Below, piece after piece: positions 22,275 through 32,537 of a stretch of DNA of 64,000 bases. The notes below the pieces were generated by a model. It was not told where the DNA came from and searched no databases. It saw nothing but the letters and a program-made list of their open reading frames with translations. This DNA comes from Boesenbergia rotunda (lineage: Eukaryota; Streptophyta; Magnoliopsida; Zingiberales; Zingiberaceae), in assembly GCA_024364735.1 (NCBI GenBank), contig JAGFNQ010000946.1, positions 823,763 through 887,762 of the forward strand. Reading direction: 5' to 3'. The translations under genes and the position numbers were made by a program. How positions within the stretch are numbered: the first letter of the stretch is position 1; every line of letters begins with the position of its first letter.

Positions 22275-24148
22275 TCAAACGCTCTTAGAACCTTCGATGT
22301 TAACCCATTCAAGCTGGAGTTCAATTTCGCCGCACTCAACATTTCGGAGTCTAAGGACAATGTCTTGGTACACCTTACCATCTGACCAATATATAGGGCT
22401 CTCCTCGGCCAGGCAGTTGTTCCTGCCTGGCACTAGTGATTTTATTACATGGCCATTTGGAACATTTTGTAGGTTCATCCTAACAACTTCCACAAGTGGG
22501 GCTATGTCCAACTCGGCATCGCCCATGGGATCATCCCGACTGAAGGTATCCTTGTCATAAACTTCCTGCATTTGTAACCATAAATCAGGGAAAGATGGAC
22601 AAAATATCCATGGTTACCATGTAGTATTTGATGTCTACTTCAATTACTTAGGCTCTTTCCACCAGCTAAATAAAGTAATTAGTCGCACCGATGTTTATAT
22701 GGAGTTTAGACAGGTTTGTGAAAGCATGATTCGAAATACATTTAAAAACATCATTTTTTTTTCTTAGTGATACAGAAGTTGATAAATTGCAATGAGTTTC
22801 GAAGAAACATACAAGTCTCACTGGAGCAGAAGGGTCTCCAACAGAAAGAGTTAAATCCTCGTTCCAAACAGGATTAATATTATGTTTTATCACCCGAGTC
22901 TTCAGTTTCTGCAATTGCCATAAAACAACATTGTAAGAATAATCTGCTGAGTATCCACTGAGGAATATGTATGAAGTAGAAGCAGAATTTGATATCAGTT
23001 GGCTAAAACTCAAGTATGGGAGACATTAAGACTTGCCTAATTAACCTTATATAGTCGAGAGCTGATGACGGTTATGCCATAGTTTTTTTATAATGAATCG
23101 CTAATCACTATACAATGCCAAAAAACACTTCCAGAAGTTTCAAGCCATGGCAAGGAAAGTGGACGTTGTTAACTATGTTCATAACCTTGCAAAGTTCTAT
23201 AGCCATAGGAGTAATTGTCGACCTTCTAGTCGCTCTCTTAGTACATTAACCAAGTAGAACTTTTTCACCATTAGGTAAGAATTTATACATGATCAATATT
23301 GGCAATAAATCGAATGAAGTATCAATAAACCTTTCTAGGATCAATACATGTTAGCTATAGAAGCTTACAGATAAGTGCAATCTCAAACTTGTCGGCAAGT
23401 TATAAAACATGTTGCACAAATGAGAACCCAAACAAGAAAAGACAAAAATCAATGAAGAAGATAAGGTCGACAAATACAAATTTTATTATGTTTTAAAGAC
23501 CAAGAATCTGGGATTTACACACATATCATAATCCAAAGTTATTGGGGTCCTTAATTTCCCTGTGTCATATAGTGAGACTGATCCACGAAGTGCATTGTCT
23601 ACAGTGAATCAATCAAGATCAAAACTTCACCGAAATTCACAGAATGAAGTCAAAGACCTAATAGATGGAAAAATAAGTTGTCGAAACTTTATTCCAGCGC
23701 TTAGATGTTGTCACACTAGAACACGGCGAATGATCAAGGAAGCAGGGAGCAGATGGAGCTCGGAGAAAGCACAAGAGATTTGGGCCATCTACCTTGTAAA
23801 ACATTCAGAGTAGATCACTAGTCACTACCTCCTCCCAAACAGCCCATAAATCCCTCGTCGATGCAAAACCGAGTTGACTATGCCCTAGATCTAGAACGGC
23901 AAGGACACCTTTCATCTCCCAAACTCAAAATTGCCCCCAATTGCGAAAGAAAAAAAAAGAAATGATGAAAAACCATTGCACAAGGAACTGTCTTCAGGAA
24001 CCTTGCAAAGAAGCAGAAGCTGAAGAAGAAGAAGAAGAAGATGAACCTGTTTGCCCATCTTGAGGATGACATAGGGGTCGCTGCTCCGTAGGTCGCGGAT
24101 GGCGAGGTTGACGCCTCGATTCACCCGCACTACGAGTAGGCCGAGCAT
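22275..24148 (-). CDS. C2-domain ABA-related (CAR) family protein
   Basis: Small single-C2-domain protein of the plant CAR/GAP1 family, which binds phospholipid membranes with calcium and recruits ABA receptors; rice GAP1 belongs here. Three exons on the minus strand: 24148-24047, 22908-22813, 22565-22275, joined with GT-AG borders at phase 0, giving 162 residues, a full-length size for the family. Signatures: LLVVRVNRGVNLAIRD, SSDPYVILKMGKQ, LKTRVIKHNINPVWNEDLTLSV, then YDKDTFSRDDPMGDAE. The calcium-loop aspartates are D19, D24, D70, D72 and D78, all present. The C-terminal part (GKVYQDIVLRLRNVE...IELQLEWV) is also typical. Which CAR paralogue cannot be told. A GAA-trinucleotide run sits in intron 1 (24018-24041). 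Confidence 0.93.
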
Positions 24149-24474
24149 TTGGCCGGCTCCGATCGCACTGGCAGCTCCTCCGGTGACCTAGATCGCTACT
24201 GCCGGCCGTGGAATCTTCGAGCGGGAGAGCTGGACACACAACAAAGAGTACGAGAGATGACAGAGAGGCCGGCACGGAATCTGTCGGTATTTAATGAGGG
24301 CATTTTAATATTAAGGCCCCACTTTTTTCTAAAATGGCCCAAAGTATAACATTTTTAAAAATACATATTAATATCAAAATAAATATTATTTCCAAAATGA
24401 TATTAAGTCGAATTATCGTCCTACAATAACTAAAATCAGAACAATCATAAATCGATATTTAAAAAAAAACGTAC
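24149..24474. promoter_or_regulatory. 5' leader/promoter region of the CAR gene
   Basis: GC-rich just upstream of the ATG at 24148 (to about 24290), then strongly AT-rich. The natural promoter is truncated here because gypsy complex G2 begins at 24480, about 330 bp from the start codon. No clear TATA box could be assigned. Confidence 0.5.
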
Positions 24475-24479
24475 GTGAG
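24475..24479. repeat. Target-site duplication GTGAG (left) of G2
   Basis: GTGAG immediately precedes the terminal TGATCTTGTCGCG of G2 and recurs right after its other end at 41341-41345. Five-base duplications are typical of gypsy integration. Confidence 0.85.
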
Positions 24480-24617
24480 TGATCTTGTCGCGAAGTGAGT
24501 TTGACGCCCCTACAATTGAGTGAGCTTCCGGAAAGAATGAGGTCGCTGAGGTGGTCTAACGAGTTGGATCGCCTCAAGCCTGCAAGACAAAGACCGTTAG
24601 AACCCATCGGAAAAAGT
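24480..24617 (-). repeat. LTR 3'-end (U5) remnant, outer left end of G2
   Basis: Reverse complement of the last about 138 bp of the G1/G2 LTR, from TGATCTTGTCGCGAAG to the segment matching GGTTCTAACGGTC. At its inner edge it is fused directly to RT sequence; the rest of the LTR is missing. Confidence 0.85.
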
Positions 24618-25800
24618 GGGTGCGGTCCCGAAAGTCGATGCAAATCCGCCACTTGTTGTCTGGCTTGGGCACTAGCACCACATTGGCCAGCCAAGACGGG
24701 AACTGCACCTCCTTGATGTGCCCAGCCTCCGTCAGCCTCTCGATTTCGGCTCGGATCGCCTTATTCTGCTCGGTGCTGAAGTCTCGCTTTTTCTGTTTTA
24801 CGGGCCGAGCATGGGGATATACATGGAGGCGATGTTCCGCCACCTCCGGTCGGACGCCTCTCAGTTCTTTGACTGACCAGGCGAAGACATCTTGGTTTCG
24901 AGCCAAGCACTCCAACAGGGGCTTCTTCAACTCCTCGGGCAATCCTGCTGTAATCTTGACTCGAGATTCCTCCCGATTTGGAAGGAGCTACACTTCCTCT
25001 TTGTCCTCGTGCAACTCGAACCAAGGGGAAGCTTGAACCATGTTGCAGTTGGAGAAGGGGTGTGGAGCCTTGCGGCTCTCTACTTGGACGTCGTCCACGT
25101 AGCATCTCCGGGCCACCTTTTGGTCGCCCTTGACTTCTCCTACCTTGTCCCCAACTGGGAACTTAACATTTAGGTAAAAGGTGGAGGCGACGACCCGGAA
25201 CTCGTTGAGGGCCTGTCGGCCCAGAATGGCGTTGTAGGACGAAGGAGTGTCTACCACCAAGAAGGTGGACCACCGAGTCCTCTTCAGTGGCTCCTCGCCC
25301 AGGGAAACGGCCAGCCGAATATGGCCAATAGGCTGCACCTGGTTCCCCGTGAAACCGAACAACGGGGTCGCTACCAGGTCCAGCTGAGACCTCTCAATCT
25401 GAAGCTGGTCAAACGCTCTTTTGTAGAGTATGTTGACCGAGCTGTCAGTGTCCACTATGGCGCGGTGGACTTCATAGTTGGTGATGACGGCTGTTATGAC
25501 CAGCGCGTCATCGTGTGGGACTTCTAGCCACTGCAGATCTTGGGGCCCGAAACTGATCTGGGGCCCCTCCGCCTGGGCCGGGCTAGTGCCGACCTGATGG
25601 ATCTCCAGTCGGCGCACTTGTGCCTTCCTAGCACGGTTGGAGTCTCCTCCCGTCGGGCCACCCGAGATGGCGTGTACGCCTCCTCGGATGACATTCTGCT
25701 GGTTGGCTTGTTCTTCCTCCTTCTCCTCGCCCCTAGCTGGGTTCCCCTGAGGGAAAAGATTGCGAGCAACTGGGGGGTTTCCTCGCAATTCCTCGACCAC
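24618..25800 (-). pseudogene. Gypsy protease and start of RT (left arm)
   Basis: Minus-strand fragment. Reading 5' to 3': a linker with ISGGPTGGDSNRARK (typical upstream of protease in Tat/Athila relatives), the aspartic protease (AIV-DTDSS-VNILY at about 25440-25460; the active-site motif is normally DTGS, so here Gly is Asp), LGEEPL, SSYNAILGR, then the RT start (KNQDVFAW-type segment, VLVPKPDNKWRICIDF). RT stops after about 10 further residues, where U5 sequence begins at 24617. Overlapping frames at 24988-25800 and 24574-24942 show a frame change near 24960. Not functional. Confidence 0.88.
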
Positions 25801-26361
25801 GGGGTCGACATTCGGGTCGCCTCGACCTGCGCCCCGTCCGAGAGGTGTTTGTCGCCCTCGTCCTCTGGGGGCAGGGGCTCGACCCCGACCAGCTTGACGG
25901 CATTCCTCTGTGGCGAGGTCGTGGCTCTGGTGGAAAGTGCAATATGACCTCTATCGGGTAGGGAAGCACCCTTGGGCCACCTGCTATACATGGCGCCGCT
26001 CCATACCAGTGTAGCTGAAGCAAGGTCAGCTGGAGCCTTTCCCTTGTCCGGTCGCCTCCCTCTCACCGGGTTGGACACTGAGGCCTCTGCTGACACCGAA
26101 TGGGCCTCACCACCTTGGTCCGGGGGGGCGACCACCGGTGGAGGTGCAGAGCCACCCTCAGGCATAACAGGCCTGCCTTGTCCTCCAGAAGGCCGGCGCG
26201 CAACTGGCTTCGGTCCCTGAGGCCCTAGCTGGTGGCTTGGGAGGGCCTTTGAGAGGCCATCTGCGCTCGTGTAGCCATTAGTACCTCGTACTCCTCGCGA
26301 GAGACATCCACAGTCATCTGGTTGGGTCAGCCATCTCCACTTCCGATCAGGCTCCTAGTGT
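25801..26361 (-). pseudogene. Gypsy gag remnant (left arm)
   Basis: Between primer site and protease the minus strand shows only Pro/Arg/Gly-rich broken frames (one at 25524-26165). No retrotransposon gag core or zinc knuckle is recognisable and the space is too short for a full Tat gag, so most of gag appears deleted. An initial ATG with EEYEVLMATRAQMAS-like sequence lies near 26300. Confidence 0.6.
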
Positions 26362-26378
26362 CCCTCCTTCTAGCGCCA
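26362..26378 (-). promoter_or_regulatory. Primer-binding site, gypsy left arm
   Basis: Minus-strand TGGCGCTAGAAGGAGGG, four bases from the LTR end GGATCA. This is a familiar plant gypsy primer site. It proves that the adjacent LTR remnant (26383-26488) is the 5' LTR of the left arm. Confidence 0.8.
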
Positions 26379-26382
26379 AATT

Positions 26383-26488
26383 TGATCCTGTCGCGAAGTG
26401 AGTTGGACACCCCTACAGCTGAGTAAGCCTCCGGGGAGAGCGAGGTCGCTGAGGTGGTCTAACGAGCTGGATCGCCTCTAGCCAACTA
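26383..26488 (-). repeat. LTR 3'-end (U5) remnant at the G2 centre
   Basis: Reverse complement of the last about 105 bp of the LTR, starting TGATCCTGTCGCGAAG. At about 26488 it joins plus-strand protease sequence that is also present, inverted, at about 25420 in the left arm: this is the mirror point of the complex. Confidence 0.85.
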
Positions 26489-29400
26489 TGAGCGTTTGAC
26501 CAGCTCCAGATTGAGAGGTCTCAGCTGGACCTGGTAGCGACCCCGTTGTTCGGTTTCACGGGGAACCAAGTGCAGCCTATTGGCCAAATTCGGCTGGTCG
26601 TTTCCCTGGGCGAGGAACCACTGAAGAGGACTCGGTGGTCCACCTTCTTGGTGGTAGACGCTCCTTCATCCTACAACGCCATTCTGGGCCGACCGACCCT
26701 CAACGAGTTCCGGGCCGTCACCTCCACCTTTTACCTAAAGGTTAAGTTCCCAGTTGGGGACAAGGTAGGAGAAGTCAAGGGAGACCAAAAGGTGGCCCAG
26801 AGATGCTACGTGGACGACGTCCAAGTAGAGAGCCACAAGTCTCCACGCCCCTTCTCCGACTGCAACATGGTTCAAGCTTCCCCTTGGTCCGAGTTGCACG
26901 AGGACAAAGAGGAAGTGCAGCTCCTTCCAGATCGGGAGGAATCTCGAGTCAAGATCGCAGCAGGATTGCCCGAGGAGCTGAAGAAGCCCCTGCTGGAGTG
27001 CTTGGCTCGAAACCAAGATGTCTTCGCCTGGTCAGTCAAAGAACTGAGAGGCGTCCGACCGGAGGTGGCGAAACATCGTCTCCATGTATATCCCCATGCT
27101 CGGCCTGTAAAACAGAGAAAGCGGGACTTCAGCACCGAGCAGAATAAGGCGATCCGAGCCGAGATCGAGAGGCTGACGGAGGCTGGGCACATCAGGGAGG
27201 TGCAATTCCCGTCCTGGCTGGCCAATGTGGTGCTAGTGCCCAAGCCAGACAACAAGTGGCGGATTTGCATCGACTTTCAGGACCTCAACTGGGCCTGCCC
27301 GAAGGACTGCTATCCCTTGCCGCAGATTGATCAGATGGTGGACTCGACAACTAGCAACGAGTTCATCTCCATGCTGGATGCCTACCAGGGGTATCATCAA
27401 GTACCCCTGGCCGCCGAAGATCAAGAGAAGGTCAGCTTCATCACGGCAGACAGTACCTACTGCTACACCGTCATGCCGTTTGGGTTGAAGAACGCTGGAG
27501 CCACCTACCAGCGCATGATGAACAAAGTCTTCCGGTCCCAGATCGGAAGAAATGTGGAAGTATATGTGGACGGCATCCTCATCAAGTCCACCCGAGCTGA
27601 AGACTTGGTAGCGGATGTCGAGGAGACCTGCCAGACGCTGCGGAGGTACAGGCTCAAGCTGAACTCGGCCAAGTGTCTTTTTGGCGCCCGAAGGGGAAAA
27701 TTCCTGGGTTACATCGTGACCGAGCGAGGCATTGAGGTCAATCCTGGCAAGGTCAAGGCTCTACTGGATATGCCTCCGCCCAGAAATCTACGCGAGGCGC
27801 AGCGGCTCGCAGGGCGAATCACAGCCCTGTCTCAATTTATCTCTCGATCGGCCAAATGAGGGTTGCCTTTCTTCAAAACCCTCCGTAAGGCTACCAAATT
27901 CCAGTGGGATGTCGATTGTGACAAGGCGTTCGAAGAGCTGAAGGCCTACTTTGCTGAGCTGCCCGTACTGGCAAAACCGAAGGTCGGGGGAGACCTTGTA
28001 TGTTTATTTGGCTGCGTCGGCCGACTCAGTCAGCATGGTCTTGGTTAAGCAAGAGGAGGCCGAGCAGCACCCCGTGTACTTCTTCGCCCATTTACTAAAG
28101 GGAGTCGAGTGCCGTTATACGACACTCGAGAGATTAATGTATGTGCTATTGTTGGGTGCTCGGAGGCTCCGCCCTTATTTCCTGGCACATCCTATCGTGG
28201 TGCTGATGAACAGCAATCTAGGCCAAGTGGCTTCCAATCCTGAAGCATCCGGGCGACTGATTAAGTGGACCACCGAGCTGAGCGAATATGACATTCAGTA
28301 CCAGCCTCGACCAGCTATCAAGGCTCAGGCCCTAGCTGATTTCTTAAGCGAGTTTCATTCGGATGAGGTTGAGGAAGCATGGCAGATATATGTGGACGGC
28401 TCGGCATCTCGGTCGGGAAGTGCAATTGGCATCCTGATGATCTCCCCGAGTGGAGAACAAATGCACTTGTCTGTTCAACTGGAGTATAAGGCCACGAATA
28501 ATGAGGCCGAGTATGAGGCCCTAATATCTGGACTACAGGCGGCCAAGCATGTGGGGGCAGTCCGGGTGGTGCTCTACTCAGATTCACAACTGGTTACACA
28601 GCAAGTGGTCGGGTGATTCGAGGTCAACTGTGATCGACTGCAGGCCTTCATCGAGGCTTATGAGAAGCTGAAGGCTGAATTCAAAGAAGTGCAAGTAAGG
28701 AAGATCCCACGGGAGAACTTTAAGGCAGATGAATTGGCTAAGCTAGCCAGCTCAGTCGGCTCTTGGGTACTTCCTCAGGCAGGTGCCCCGGCATTACTAG
28801 TCATGCAGATAGAGAGACAAGCTGATTTGGAGTTGGGGTCCGATTGGCGAACCCCAATCATAGCCTACCTCACAAGGGGAGTCTTGCCAGCCGACCGGGA
28901 GGAAGCTCAGTGACTCAAGAAGCATGTGTCCAGGTATTCCATGGTCGGCGACGTCCTGTACAAGAGATCGTTTTCTCGACCTCTCCTCAAATGCCTAAGC
29001 GAAGAGGATGTCGACTATGTGCTGAGGGAAATTCACTTGGGGATCTGTGGAAGCCACGCCGGGGCTCACGCGACGGCTCGGAAGGTCATAATGTCAGGCT
29101 ACTACTGGCCGACCCTGCAGAAGGATGCCAACGAGCTGGTGGCTACTTGCCTGTCTTGCCAGAAGCATCACTGTTTACCGCACCGACCCGCAGAGACGTT
29201 GAAAGCATCGACGGTCTCTTGTCCCTTTGACTAGTGGGGCATGGATATTGTGGGACCATTCCCAACGGCCGCTGCCCAGAAAAAGTATTTGTTGGTGGTC
29301 GTCGACTACTTTTCCAAGTGGATAGAAGCTGTGGCTCTGTCGCGCATCACTGAGCAGGCGGTGATGAAGTTCTTGTGGCGGGACATACTATGCCGGTACG

Positions 29401-30075
29401 GAATCCCGCACAAGCTCGTCTCTGACAACGGAAGACAGCTCCAGGGTAAAAAGGATACAAGAGTGGTGCACGAAATACGGTATCAAGCAAGCCTTCACCT
29501 CTGTAGCCTATCCTCAAAGCAATGGCCAGGCGGAAGTGGCCAACCGAGAGATTCTTAGAGGATTAAAGACTAATCTGGACCACATCGGCGGAACATGGGT
29601 AGAGGAGCTCCCGAGCATCCTTTGGGCCCTAAGGAGCAGGATCAAAGAGATAACGAGATGCACACCTTTCCAGCTAGTTTATGGGAGCGAAGCAGTGATC
29701 CCGGTCGAGGTCGGATGTGAATCGGACCGAAGGGTGGCTTATGATGAAGATAACTCAGAAAGGCGGCGACTGGAGCTGGACCTAGTCAACGAAATCCGTG
29801 ACAAAGCAGCTGCTCGGATGTTCGCATATCGGCAGAAGATGAAACAGAAGTATGACCGGAAGGTATTGCCAAGGACATTCCAAGTGGGTGACCTTGTTTG
29901 GAAGAGGATCAAGCCCGTGGGAGACGTAAACAAGCTGGAGCCGCAATGGAGAGGACCCTTCAAAATTATTCAGAAGCTCACTTCAGGAGCTTATTACTTA
30001 GAGAATGAGAAGGGAAAAAAGTTGGATCGACCTTGGAGTGTGATCCACCTTCAGCCCTATCGGGCTGCTGAGTGA
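26489..30075 (+). pseudogene. Gypsy pol: PR remnant, RT, RNase H, integrase
   Basis: Plus-strand polyprotein of the right arm. The protease lacks its active-site half. RT (about 27030-27720) carries WRICIDFQDLN and PFGLKNAGATYQRMMN, but the catalytic YVDD reads YVDG (27563-27574). RNase H (about 28380-28780) begins IYVDGSASRSGSAIG. Integrase has a zinc finger (about 29040-29165) and the triad D 29244, D 29424, E 29533, then a C-terminal FQVGDLVWKR module ending at 30075. In-frame stops at 27857 (TGA), 28614 (TGA), 28911 (TGA) and 29229 (TAG) each fit one C-to-T change. Single-base insertions near 27988 and 29445 shift the frame. Order RT-RH-IN defines gypsy. Dead. Confidence 0.93.
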
Positions 30076-30109
30076 GAAGTTATGATGTAAATGTAAAGCA
30101 CTCATAATA

Positions 30110-31210
30110 GTGGAAGAGCACGGTCCTTACCCCGCTCGCAGATGCTCTAGACTCTCGAGCTCTTAGCCCGCAGCTCGGCTGCTCAGTAAGACGTGTGGCG
30201 TCCCATGCTCCCTGAGTCTTGCCCGACTGTGTGCGCCATTTATCCCGCAACTCGGTTGCTCAGTAAGACGCGTGGCATCCCACGCTCCCTGAGTCTTGTC
30301 CGACTATGTGCGCCATTTATCTCGCAGCTCGGCTGCTCAGTAAGACGCGTGGCGTCCCACGCTCCCTGAGTCTTGCCCGACTGTGTGCGCCATTTATCTC
30401 GCAGCTTGGCTGCTCAGTAAGACATGTGGCATCTCACGCTCTCTGAGTCCTGCCCGACTGTGTGTGTTATTTATCCCGCAGCTCGGCTGCTCAGTAAGAC
30501 GCGTGGCGTCCCACGCTCCCTGAGTCTTGCCCGACTGTGTGCGCCATTTATCCCGCAGCTCGGCTGCTCAGTAAGACGTGTGGCGTCCCACGCTCCCTGA
30601 GTCTTGCCCGACTGTGTGCGCCATTTATCCCGCAGCTCGGCTACTCAGTAAGACGTGTGGCGTCCCACGCTCTCTAAGTCTTGCCCGACTGTGTGCGCCA
30701 TTTATCCCGCAGCTTGGCTGCTCAGTAAGACGTTTGGCGTCCCACGCTCCCTGAGTCTTGCCTGACTGTGTGCGCCATTTATCCCGCAGCTCGGCTGCTC
30801 AGTAAGACGCGTGGCCTCCCACGCTCCCTGAGTCTTGCCCAACTGTGTACGACATGTATCCCGCAACTCGGCTGCTCAGTAAGACGCGTGGCGCCCCATG
30901 CTCCCTGAGTCTTGCACGACTGTGTGCGCCATGCTCCCTAAGTCTTGCCCGACTGTGTGCGCCATTTATCCCGCATCTTGGCTGCTCAGTAAGACGTTTA
31001 GCGTCCCACGCTCCCTGAGTCTTGCCCGACTGTGTGCGCCATTTATCCCATAGCTCGGTTGCTCAGTAAGACGCGTGGCCTCCCACGCTCCCTGAGTCTT
31101 GCCCGACAGTGTGCGACATGTATCCCGCAACTCGGCTGCTCAGTAAGACGCGTGGCGCCCCATGCTCCCTGAGTCTTGCACGACTGTGTGTGCTATTTAT
31201 CCCGCGGCTC
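30110..31210. repeat. Tandem array, about 77-bp unit
   Basis: Some 13-14 copies of a GC-rich unit marked by CTCAGTAAGACGCGTGGCG and CTGAGTCTTGCCCGACTG, spaced 77-78 bases (for example 30183, 30261, 30338, 30415). Copies differ by a few substitutions; one near 30930 is shortened. Open frames across it are by-products of the repeat. Arrays between pol and 3' LTR are known in Tat/Ogre elements and can seed satellite DNA. Confidence 0.9.
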
Positions 31211-32120
31211 GGCTACTCAGTAAGACGCGTGGCATCCCACGCTCCCTGAGTCCTGCCCGACCGTGTGTGCAAAACTCTTGCCTCGCCAACAAGTTATAAG
31301 TGGACCAGCTTCCACGCCCCACTTGACTCAGTGTCTCCGATCGGACGCGTGGCGGCCCACGCTCCTGAGAAGTGGCCTGAGTCAGTGTCCAGACTCTCGT
31401 CTCTGTACAAGTTGCATTTATCCCGCGGCTCGGCTGCTCAGTAAGACGCGTGGCGTCCCACGCTCCCTGAGTCTTGTCCGATTGTGCGTGCAAAACTCTT
31501 GCCTCGCCAGCAAGTTATAAGTAGACTAGCTCCCACGTGCCCACTTGACTCAGTGTCTCCGATCGGACGCGTGGCGGCCCACGCACCTGAGAATCGGCCT
31601 GAGTCAGTGTCCAGACTCTCGTCTCTGTACGAGTTGCGTTTATCCCGAGGCTCGGCTGCTCAGTAAGACGCATGACGTCCCACGTTCCCTGAGTCTTGTC
31701 CGACCGTGCGCGCAAAACTCTTGCCTCGCCAGCGAGTTATAAGTGGACCGGCTTCCACGCCCCACTTGACTCAGTGTCTCCGATCGGACGCGTGGCGGCC
31801 CACGCTCCTGAGAATCAGCTTGAGTCAGTGTTTAGACTCTCGTCTCTGTACGAGTTACATTTATCCCACGGCTCGGCTGTTCAGTAAGACACATGGCGTC
31901 CCACGCTCCCTAAGTCTTGCCCGACCGTGTGCGCAAAACTCTTGCCTTGCCAGCAAGTTATAAGTGGACCAGCCTCCACGCCCTACTTGACTCAGTGTCT
32001 CCGATCGGACGCGTGGCGGCCCGCGCTCCTGAGAATCGGCCTGAGTCAGTAGCCAGACTCCTATCTTCGAACGAGATACATTCGTCCCTCGGCTCGGCCC
32101 TCAACCGGACGCGTGGCGAC
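31211..32120. repeat. Tandem array, about 221-bp higher-order unit
   Basis: Four copies of a longer unit consisting of the 77-bp module plus about 144 extra bases containing CAAAACTCTTGCCTCGCC (starts near 31269, 31490, 31712, 31933, period 221) and CTCCGATCGGACGCGTGGCGG. The last copy is diverged. Confidence 0.88.
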
Positions 32121-32532
32121 CCGCACTCCCTAAGTATTACCCGACCGAGTGTGCAAGACTCCCGAAGTCCTAAAGCAAGAACATCTCCCAGACATCTCCT
32201 TGACTTAGTTGCCCCCTAAGCGAGGCCCGAGCGAAAGCAACATGACAAGTCTTTACAAGGTCCATGACTCAGCACCGGCGTCGTGAATTGCCCAAGTCGG
32301 CAATTTCATTCAATTAACTCTTATGCGCTCTCCAAATACTGAATCACTCGCTTGCGCTCGAGCTGCTATTACGCTTAAAGTGTTTCATGCCGACAATGGC
32401 AAAGTACGAAGTATTCCCGCCCGAGTGGCCAGCATGGGTAGAAGGCATTATGCCCGTACGCTTCTTATACGCATTTAGAAAGCAATTCTAGGTTGGGGTA
32501 TCCTCGCTCGGGTTAGTAACGTCACTCGGATT
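32121..32532. other. Gypsy spacer after tandem arrays
   Basis: Non-coding G2 sequence between the arrays and the nested solo LTR; it resumes at 35010. No feature recognised. Confidence 0.5.
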
Positions 32533-32537
32533 CTTGG

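Noticed and set aside
22666..23013. 115-codon minus-strand frame
   Set aside because: Only its middle is real coding sequence (CAR exon 2, 22813-22908); the rest is intron read-through.
23562..23813. 83-codon plus-strand frame
   Set aside because: Inside intron 1 of the CAR gene, no domain and no splice context.
30110..32120. CRISPR-like direct repeats
   Set aside because: Head-to-tail tandem units with no unique spacers, in a plant retroelement.
31197..32219. Overlapping open frames on both strands (60-100 codons)
   Set aside because: Created by the 77/221-bp tandem array, repeated with the unit; not genes.
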